From the NCBI GenBank assembly GCA_031267055.1, contig JAIRZV010000141.1, positions 1 to 12,187 of the forward strand: 12,187 bases of DNA. Direction: 5' to 3'. This DNA is from Candidatus Margulisiibacteriota bacterium (GTDB taxonomy: Bacteria > Margulisbacteria > Termititenacia > Termititenacales > Termititenacaceae). The position numbers were made by a program, and so were the translations under genes. The notes beneath the pieces were generated by a model, which had not been told where the DNA came from, did no database searches, and saw nothing but the letters and a program-made list of their open reading frames with translations. Shown here piece after piece: positions 1 to 6,093 of the stretch. Every line of letters starts with the position of its first letter. Position 1 is the first letter of the stretch.

Positions 1-641
1 CTCCTAGTGCCGGACACCACGGATTCTTTGAGCAGCGAACCATCATACTGAGTCAGGCCTTCAACATTGGTAAAATCCGCCAGCGCAAGCTGACCGATCT
101 GCGCGGCTTCTTCTTGACCTGCTTTATACAGCGAATAATTGCTGAGTAAAACGCCGTTTGGCCCCCAGCCCAGATCAGTGTTACCGTCGGTCGAAAGCGG
201 ACCACCGTCGCCCATCAACATATTGCCGGAGCCGTCAATTATATAGCGTCCGGTCGTGTCGACATGAAAACTGCCGTTGCGCGTGTAATAAGTCGTCGTG
301 CCTCCATCCGGTGAAACCATAAATAAACCGCGGCCGGAAACCGCGCAATCCAGCGCCCCGCCTTCGCCCAACGCGCCCTGCGAAAAATCCAAACTAATTG
401 AACCCAGCGTCACACCTGAGCCAAACTGAATCGGATTTAATTCGCCGCTGGTCAGTCCTGAACCCTGGAAACCCTCATTGACCACATCATTAAACACAGT
501 CTTGAAAGACTGCTTCAGGGCTTTGTAGCCGGTGGTCGCCATATTGGCGCTGTTGTTCGTGCTGATACGCAAACTCTGATTGAACGCGCTCATCGCGTTT
601 TTGGAACGCCGGATAATATCCAACAAACCTACTGTATCCAT
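1..641 (-). CDS. flgE: Flagellar hook protein FlgE-like, N-terminal part (runs off window)
   Basis: This is the N-terminal 213 residues of a flagellar rod/hook-family protein; the gene continues past base 1. FlgE polymerises into the hook, the universal joint outside the cell. Residues about 15-45 form the family's N-terminal helix, ending in NMATTGYKAL, where most relatives have N(I)ANxxTTGF/YK. Next come NPIQFGSGVTLGSI and DFSQGALGEGGALDCAVSG, which match the FlgE/FlgF/FlgG signature NPxQxGxGV...DFSQGxLxxTGxxLDxAIxG, and then GLFMV and YYTRNGSFHVD. The ATG at 641 has a strong Shine-Dalgarno AAGGAGG 4 bases upstream (646-652). It follows the flgD-like gene by 18 bases. The FliK-FlgD neighbours favour FlgE over FlgF or FlgG, but these paralogues share this N-terminal region and the distinguishing C-terminal part is not visible. 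The usual NNIAN is NNSAN here. Confidence 0.85.
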   Translation of the reverse strand, partial: MDTVGLLDIIRRSKNAMSAFNQSLRISTNNSANMATTGYKALKQSFKTVFNDVVNEGFQGSGLTSGELNPIQFGSGVTLGSISLDFSQGALGEGGALDCAVSGRGLFMVSPDGGTTTYYTRNGSFHVDTTGRYIIDGSGNMLMGDGGPLSTDGNTDLGWGPNGVLLSNYSLYKAGQEEAAQIGQLALADFTNVEGLTQYDGSLLKESVVSGTR

Positions 642-659
642 AAATCCTCCTTTATACGA

Positions 660-1247
660 CTATGCGGCTGTGAGCGATTTTATCTCGTCCAGGGTCACAT
701 CAAATTTATCATCTATTCTAAAAAGTGGCTTTTGCACATTTTCAATATCGACGCGCGTCACACGGCCGGTCTTGGTCAGGCCGTCAGCCGGATCGACATA
801 CTCGACGATCTGGCCAACCCATTTGAGATTTTCCGTGGCGTTGGTGTAAGCCTGCAGCCCGCGCAAAGTTTCCTCGACTTGATAGGATTGCAGCGCAGTC
901 GTCGAAGACATAAAAGAAAAATCCGAAGTAATGCCCTGCGTGGAAAAAAGACTGCTCAAAGCGCTGTCCGTCGACGAAGTCAAACCCAGCGCGGAAAAAA
1001 TATCCGATGTGCCGCTCGTGCCAGACGTGCTGCCGTAGCTGCCCAGACTGCTGTAAAGACTGTCGTCACTGCTTGAGTTATTTTCACCAAACACGCTGGT
1101 CGCGGACAACAAAAGATTGAGATTGCGCCGTTGAATCTCCTCGACCCAAATCGGGAAAAATTCTGGATTGTCCTCCAGATCTTTAATAGAAGTTATAGAT
1201 TTAGTTTGGGTTTGCGTATTTGTCACACCGCTTACTGCATCCGCCAT
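660..1247 (-). CDS. flgD: FlgD-like hook cap (hook assembly scaffold) protein, short and divergent
   Basis: This is probably the FlgD hook cap, which sits on the growing hook and lets FlgE subunits assemble. The protein has 195 residues. Residues 140-193 match the conserved FlgD core: WVGQIVEYVD, then GLTKTGRVTRVDI, PLFRIDDKFDVTLDEIKSL, equivalent to LIGKxVxYxD...G.V..V......L.VDG..V.LxDVxxV. Residues 116-140 are a helix like the ALQ.......NA region just before it. The N-terminal export/assembly motif, usually DFLKLLVTQLQNQDP, is degenerate: EFFPIWVEEIQRRN at 29-42. Residues about 55-115 are rich in Ser, Thr and Gly and look like an insertion. The FlgD Ig-like and Fn3-like domains of enterobacterial FlgD are absent, as in other short FlgDs. 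The ATG at 1247 follows AAAGGGGG (1257-1264), which overlaps the stop codon of the FliK-like gene. The FlgD call rests on the C-terminal motif and on the gene order. Confidence 0.72.
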   Translation of the reverse strand: MADAVSGVTNTQTQTKSITSIKDLEDNPEFFPIWVEEIQRRNLNLLLSATSVFGENNSSSDDSLYSSLGSYGSTSGTSGTSDIFSALGLTSSTDSALSSLFSTQGITSDFSFMSSTTALQSYQVEETLRGLQAYTNATENLKWVGQIVEYVDPADGLTKTGRVTRVDIENVQKPLFRIDDKFDVTLDEIKSLTAA

Positions 1248-1256
1248 TTTATATTT

Positions 1257-1264
1257 CCCCCTTT
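1257..1264 (-). promoter_or_regulatory. Ribosome binding site of the flgD-like gene, overlapping the fliK-like stop
   Basis: AAAGGGGG lies 9 bases upstream of the ATG at 1247. It shares two bases with the TAA stop (1263-1265) of the upstream gene, so ribosomes ending fliK would expose or reuse it. This suggests translational coupling between the two. Confidence 0.6.
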
Positions 1265-2159
1265 AAGCGAGATAGTTAACCAGCACATCGCGCATCAATG
1301 CGTATATTTCTTTTATTATAACATTTTGGGGCAACGTCTTCAACACGCCGAAATCATTTTTTTCAGCTTCTGCAACCAAAAATTCGCGCTCGAGCTGCTC
1401 GTGGCGCTGTCCCGAGTAACCGGAAAAATCCAGATCCGCCAAACTAAAACCGTATTGCTCCAGCAGATCTTTTAATTCAGGTTGGGCGTTCTCCAAAAGA
1501 CGGCGGGTCTCTGCACCGGAAGCAAAAGCGAGATGCAATTTTTTTGACTCGGCAAAAATATAAATATCCAGCTTGCCCAGATTTTCCGGCTCCAGAGCAA
1601 ATTTAAATTTAAGAATCTGGCCGTCTTTTTTGGCTTGAATAGCTTTCATTAGCTCAGCGTAAATCTCAGCAAAAGGCACAGCCGGAGCAAGCGGTGCGGC
1701 CAGCGGAGTTTTGGCGGGCAAGTCTATTTGCTCCACAGACGCACCGCGGTAATTTACTTTGTCGACAACTTTTTCCAGTTGCGTTTGGAGCAAATTGGCC
1801 GGAGCAGCCCGCGGCTCTTCTGTTTTTTCGGCAGGTTCGCTTTTCGTAATTTCCGGCTCCGCCGAGTCAAGTTTGTTCTCAGTTTTTTTTGTGGTTTTCG
1901 GCGCCAAAATATCCGGCGTGGCGGTGTTGGTTAAAATAGCGGCAAATTCTTGCAGTAAAGTTTTAGATTCTTGCCGCGGCAAAAGCGGCGGCTCTGTTTT
2001 TTCTGCTTGAGCTTGCTCAGCTGCGGTGGTCTTTTCCTGCGCGGCGCCGACCGCTTGATCCAGAATTAGCGCGAAATTTTCATTCACAGCCGCGCCGGCG
2101 GAGGCATGCGTTAACTCCGTCCGCGTCTGCGTTTTTAAAACAGCCAAATTAATTTCCAT
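1263..2159 (-). CDS. fliK: Flagellar hook-length control protein FliK-like
   Basis: FliK is an exported molecular ruler that fixes hook length and switches the flagellar export apparatus from hook to filament substrates. The 298-residue protein has the family layout: a long, low-complexity Ala/Glu/Lys/Pro-rich N-terminal ruler region (about 35-160), then the compact C-terminal Flg_hook domain (about 180-250). That domain shows KFALEPENLGKLDIYIF, equivalent to L.PxxLGxVxV, then LHLAFASGAETRRLLENA, LKDLLEQYGFSLADLDFS. The C-terminal tail (251-298) is helical and not recognised. I chose the ATG at 2159 over a TTG at 2186 because AAGGGG (2165-2170) lies 5 bases upstream of it. The TTG would add nine residues that include the Shine-Dalgarno itself. 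The gene starts 30 bases after the SLH/barrel gene and precedes the flgD-like gene, a usual fliK-flgD-flgE order. Confidence 0.82.
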   Translation of the reverse strand: MEINLAVLKTQTRTELTHASAGAAVNENFALILDQAVGAAQEKTTAAEQAQAEKTEPPLLPRQESKTLLQEFAAILTNTATPDILAPKTTKKTENKLDSAEPEITKSEPAEKTEEPRAAPANLLQTQLEKVVDKVNYRGASVEQIDLPAKTPLAAPLAPAVPFAEIYAELMKAIQAKKDGQILKFKFALEPENLGKLDIYIFAESKKLHLAFASGAETRRLLENAQPELKDLLEQYGFSLADLDFSGYSGQRHEQLEREFLVAEAEKNDFGVLKTLPQNVIIKEIYALMRDVLVNYLA

Positions 2160-2164
2160 GCTTG

Positions 2165-2170
2165 CCCCTT
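2165..2170 (-). promoter_or_regulatory. Ribosome binding site that decides the fliK-like start
   Basis: AAGGGG lies 5 bases upstream of the ATG at 2159. A longer reading frame open to a TTG at 2186 would place this site inside the coding region and begin only 3 bases after the previous stop. Confidence 0.6.
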
Positions 2171-2189
2171 TTAACCCTTTAAGCAATTA

Positions 2190-5100
2190 TTAATTATTCA
2201 AAATATCTATTTCGGTGCGCACGCGGTTGTCCGCAAAAAGCCAGCGCGCAAATTCCCGTCTGGACAAAGTATTTTGCGGCGCGGTCACATTAACACTGCC
2301 CGTGCTCAAAGCCCGATACCACGCGGAAACCTCTTGCTGGGTAGCCTTGGCCTCTGGCCGAAAAGCATTACTAGCTTCTTTTATTATACCACGGTCGGCT
2401 AGCAGCTTGATCGACGGCGCTGACCAACGATTGGCCGCCACGTCGCTAAAAACCGGCTGCGTGGCTTGCTGCGGCGTGGCGTTGATCATGCGCACCAGCA
2501 GCGCCACCACTTCCTCGCGCGTTAATTCTTGGTTGGGATAAAAATCCTGCCCTTCTTTGAAATAGCCAAGCGTCGCCAGGTATTCGATCAGCCCGCGCTC
2601 CGGCACACTCTGAATATCCTGATAAGACAACAAACGCAAGCCTCTTAAACGCACGGTTTCCGAGCCATTGTCCACGACAATATTATTTTTGCCGGCCTCG
2701 AGTGAAACGATCTGGGAAAAAGAACTGTCGTCGCCGGCACGCACCGCGCGACTATTGACGCGCACTTCATCCACGCCGCCGCTAAAACCACGTAAGGTCA
2801 AAGTACTTTGATTGACGCGAAAACCATTTTCGGGATAGGCCACGATCAAACGCGTGCGGCCACTGGCGGCTATAGAATCACCACTGCGTGTGATCGAGCG
2901 CGCGGCAGACAGCCGGTCGTAACGCGCCAAAAAACTTTGATAATCATCGGATGTTATTTTTTTTTTTGCCGCTGCGTCGTTCAGTTCTTCCGCTTGGATA
3001 ATCAATCCCGAACGGTCTTCCACATTGTCCGGCGCCGCCACACCCTCCGCGCTTTCGTATTCGTCAAAATTGCGGTACTGCTCCAGCAAAGCTCTATAGA
3101 AATCCGTGTTGGTCAGCATGGTGATAAATTGTTCGCGAGTCAGCACTGCTGTCTCTGGAATATCGGCGGCCACCGCCGTGTCCGCGGCTTCTTTGCCGTC
3201 CCATTCATTGAGCATTTCACGCGCGGCCGCCAGAGACAACGGCTCATTGCTAGCCGTATTGCCGCCGGACGCACCTTTCAAACCATTGAGGATCAATTGC
3301 GCCTCGCCTCGCGTGATCGGCTGCTCGCCGTCAAAACGGCTGAATCGCGCGTAAGCGCTGGCCGCATTGTATTGCAAATTATCCAAAGTATCCGGCTTAT
3401 CGGAGAAAGTTTTCACGTACAGGACACGCGCGGTGCGGATCTCCGGCTGCGCGTCTTCCGCCACCTCGGCGCCGCTTTGCACGCGGATAACATTGCGGCC
3501 TTCCCGCAAATTGACTCTGGCCAAGAAAACACCTTTTTGCGCCGGCACGGTGACTCCATTGAGCAGCACATGATCCGCGCCCTTGACCAAGCCTTTGACT
3601 TCGATTAACTGGCGGTCAACTATCGAGCGGTCCAGCGGCGACAAAATGCGCAGATTTTCTTCCGCGGTCTCGTCCAGACTGATCAAGCGGCCGTTGACAT
3701 ACAGATCAGCCAGCACACGCTGCTCGTAAACCGGCAAAGCGGAAAGCGGCGTTTCCACAAATTGTTCGCCGTAGCCGGATTTCCAGTCGTACAGTTCATT
3801 GATCCGACGCTGCGCAGTCTGCGAAGCAGCCAGCATTGCGGCGGCTTCCACGCGGGTTAATTCACGGTCAGGATGGAAATTTTCCTGCGGTGAAATAATA
3901 CCAGCTTCCAGAGCGGCGGCCACTTGCGGAGCGTACGGCATATAAAGCGGCACATCGTCAAAAACTTGCTGCGCCAGATTGCCGCCACTCAAGCCATCCA
4001 TCAGCACGACCGCGACCACCGCGTCTTTACGGGTAATAAAAACGCCCGGCAGAAAACCTCCAGCCTGCAACTCCAGATAACCGGCGTCCAGAGCGGCTTT
4101 GATATACGGCGCGTTCTCATCAGTGGAGAGCACATCCGGTGCGATATTGACCGGATCGGGCAGCAGCTCCAAACCTTTGAGCAAAACCAACGCTTTGGCA
4201 AACTCGGCGCGCGTCATAAAATCCTCGGGGTGGAAATAGGTCGGGGACTCAGGGTCGTTGTTCATAACTCCCAAGGAGAGCAGCGAAGCAACTTGATTAC
4301 GCGCCCAGGAAAAATTGGCCAAATCATCGGCTTCCTGAATTTTCAAAACCCGCACCGCGGTAGACACTGTTTGTCCGGCCTCGTCGATCATGACGATCTC
4401 CACGACATTTTTGCCCTCCTGCGTCAGCTCGATCGGCAAATTGAAGCGGCCGTCCGCGTCCGGCGTAACAGATTGCTCGCCGACCGTCACGCGCACCGTG
4501 CCCTGCTTGGCAACGCCGCGAACATTGATAGCGCTGCGCGCGGTGATCGTCCGGTCGCGCGGCGCGGTGACAAATCTGGCCGAGTAAACATCTTCCGCGA
4601 CATCCGAGCGGTTACCAAAGCCGTCGATCGCCACAGTGCGCAAAGTGATCGCCGAATTGTAATATTCCGGAGCGATACTCCAGGAACCCAGCCAATCGCC
4701 GCCCTCGTCTTCAGACAAAGTGATCTGCGAGCCATCCGGCAAACGGGTCAGCACAGTTTCGACCTCTTTATTTACAGAAACACGGATCAAAATAACATCT
4801 CCGCTGCGCGCGATAGTCGTGCTGATCACCGGCTGGACCTGATCGGTGTAAAGCGTCACCATATTGGACTGCTCACTTTCCACAAATTGCTCGTATTTAG
4901 CGACGGCGTAAATATTATTTTGGCCGTCGTCGAGATAAATATTAGTCGCGTTCCAAATGCCGCTGGAGTCAGCTTTGACAGTCTTGCGCAGGCGCTCGTT
5001 GACATAGACTGTCACATCGGCGTCTGGCTCGGCTGTGCCGTTGACCGCCGTCAAATTGGCAGTCAGGTTTTCCGACTCAAAGCTGGAAATGATCTCCGGC

Positions 5101-6092
5101 GTCCGCGTTTTGGACACGCCGCGCAAAGTGATCGAAATATAATGCACATTGTCAAAAGGCTGCGGAAAAGTACGAAAAGCATAGTCCAGCGACATGGTGT
5201 AAGGATTGCCGTCAAAGCCGGTGATCGAAAACATGCGGTAGCCCAAACCGTAAGTCGGATAAAAATCGTCAAGTCCGGCACGCAAACGCAGCGAATTATC
5301 CGCGATATATTCCAAGCCAAAATGCAAGCCGTTATTGTCAAAATCGCCGGCCGTGATAAATTTCTGACCGAATAACTCGAAAGGCTTGGCCGCGCCGAGA
5401 CGCAGATTCATCTGATAACCGGACGAGGTGCCGACCTCGCCGCCTTCTTCGGACGGCGCTTCCGCAAAAGTCGGAGACATCAGATTTTGAATGCCCAAAC
5501 CCAAAGACATATCGCCCAGCTCGCCGACAAACGGCATAGCAGGCAAAGTCAGATCAAAACGCACACCGGCGTCCAAGCCCCAGCCGGAAAGCGTCTCGCC
5601 GGCCAGCGTGGAATACGCCAATTTAAAAGTACCGCCGTAATCGATGTTTTTGAGAAAAGAAAACTCGCGCGGTCCCTGCTGCGCGTAAGTCAGCCCCAAA
5701 ATATTTTCCGCGTAACTGTACTGACCGGTGCGGTAAATACGCAGTGCCCCGTTTTCCACCACCGCGTCGGTCTCCGGAATATCATTGACGCCGTAGGAAA
5801 AATAACTCACGCCAAAATAACCAAGTGGTGTCGGCACGATAGAGACAAGATCCATAAATTTATAGGTGTTTAAAAATTCATAGCTGCTCAAACCAAATTG
5901 CAATTTTTGATTGCTGGCCAGCACCGCCGGATTGGCGCGCAGAGCGTTGACATCATCGCCCACAGCAACTACCGCGCCACCCAAGCCAATAGACCGCGCG
6001 CCCAAAGCGTAGTTGGTCGGGTCCACAGACTGGCGGTCTGCCGCCCAAGTCAGCGCCACTGCAAGCAAAATTACCGTCCAAAATTTCCGCAC
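2190..6092 (-). CDS. Exported PorV/PorQ-like outer-membrane barrel fused to Ig-like and SLH modules (1300 aa)
   Basis: This is a very large envelope protein with a likely structural or anchoring role. Residues 1-18 are a signal peptide (basic MRKF, hydrophobic core, cleavage near TWAA). Residues about 24-325 resemble the PorV/PorQ/UPF0164 family: YALGARSIGLGGA, GDDVNALRANPAVLA with the hallmark NPA, alternating strands rich in Gly and aromatics, and a closing strand VHYISITLRG. Ig-like beta domains follow at about 333-415, 418-505 and 512-585. SLH repeats lie at about 596-641 (FHPEDFMTRAEFAKAL), 645-700 and 708-757 (FHPDRELTRVEAAAML). A second module has an Ig-like domain at 815-893 and degenerate SLH at about 905-995. 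A third has an Ig-like domain at about 1080-1155 and SLH at 1165-1205 and 1214-1262, plus a partial repeat to 1290. SLH domains bind pyruvylated cell-wall polymer or peptidoglycan, so an outer-membrane to cell-wall tether is inferred. The GTG start lies 1 base after the previous stop and uses GGAG (6102-6105) inside that gene. An A11 tract is at codons 1042-1046. Confidence 0.85.
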   Translation of the reverse strand: MRKFWTVILLAVALTWAADRQSVDPTNYALGARSIGLGGAVVAVGDDVNALRANPAVLASNQKLQFGLSSYEFLNTYKFMDLVSIVPTPLGYFGVSYFSYGVNDIPETDAVVENGALRIYRTGQYSYAENILGLTYAQQGPREFSFLKNIDYGGTFKLAYSTLAGETLSGWGLDAGVRFDLTLPAMPFVGELGDMSLGLGIQNLMSPTFAEAPSEEGGEVGTSSGYQMNLRLGAAKPFELFGQKFITAGDFDNNGLHFGLEYIADNSLRLRAGLDDFYPTYGLGYRMFSITGFDGNPYTMSLDYAFRTFPQPFDNVHYISITLRGVSKTRTPEIISSFESENLTANLTAVNGTAEPDADVTVYVNERLRKTVKADSSGIWNATNIYLDDGQNNIYAVAKYEQFVESEQSNMVTLYTDQVQPVISTTIARSGDVILIRVSVNKEVETVLTRLPDGSQITLSEDEGGDWLGSWSIAPEYYNSAITLRTVAIDGFGNRSDVAEDVYSARFVTAPRDRTITARSAINVRGVAKQGTVRVTVGEQSVTPDADGRFNLPIELTQEGKNVVEIVMIDEAGQTVSTAVRVLKIQEADDLANFSWARNQVASLLSLGVMNNDPESPTYFHPEDFMTRAEFAKALVLLKGLELLPDPVNIAPDVLSTDENAPYIKAALDAGYLELQAGGFLPGVFITRKDAVVAVVLMDGLSGGNLAQQVFDDVPLYMPYAPQVAAALEAGIISPQENFHPDRELTRVEAAAMLAASQTAQRRINELYDWKSGYGEQFVETPLSALPVYEQRVLADLYVNGRLISLDETAEENLRILSPLDRSIVDRQLIEVKGLVKGADHVLLNGVTVPAQKGVFLARVNLREGRNVIRVQSGAEVAEDAQPEIRTARVLYVKTFSDKPDTLDNLQYNAASAYARFSRFDGEQPITRGEAQLILNGLKGASGGNTASNEPLSLAAAREMLNEWDGKEAADTAVAADIPETAVLTREQFITMLTNTDFYRALLEQYRNFDEYESAEGVAAPDNVEDRSGLIIQAEELNDAAAKKKITSDDYQSFLARYDRLSAARSITRSGDSIAASGRTRLIVAYPENGFRVNQSTLTLRGFSGGVDEVRVNSRAVRAGDDSSFSQIVSLEAGKNNIVVDNGSETVRLRGLRLLSYQDIQSVPERGLIEYLATLGYFKEGQDFYPNQELTREEVVALLVRMINATPQQATQPVFSDVAANRWSAPSIKLLADRGIIKEASNAFRPEAKATQQEVSAWYRALSTGSVNVTAPQNTLSRREFARWLFADNRVRTEIDILNN
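2957..2967 (-). repeat. Homopolymeric A11 tract inside the barrel/SLH gene
   Basis: Eleven consecutive A residues on the coding strand encode the end of Ala1042, three lysines and the start of Ile1046. Loss of one A puts a TAA stop directly after the lysines. Gain of one A gives a TGA five codons later. Other runs of A or T in this window reach only about eight. Confidence 0.85.
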
Positions 6093-6093
6093 G

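Noticed and set aside
2808..3608. A 266-codon open frame on the plus strand
   Set aside because: Same reason: it is antisense to the C-terminal SLH modules, with Arg/Cys-rich composition and no recognisable motif.
3924..5375. A 483-codon open frame on the plus strand, opposite the barrel/SLH gene
   Set aside because: Its product is rich in Arg, His, Ile and Gln with no domain, signal peptide or ribosome binding site. The opposite strand encodes clear SLH and Ig-like domains, so this is an antisense shadow caused by codon bias.
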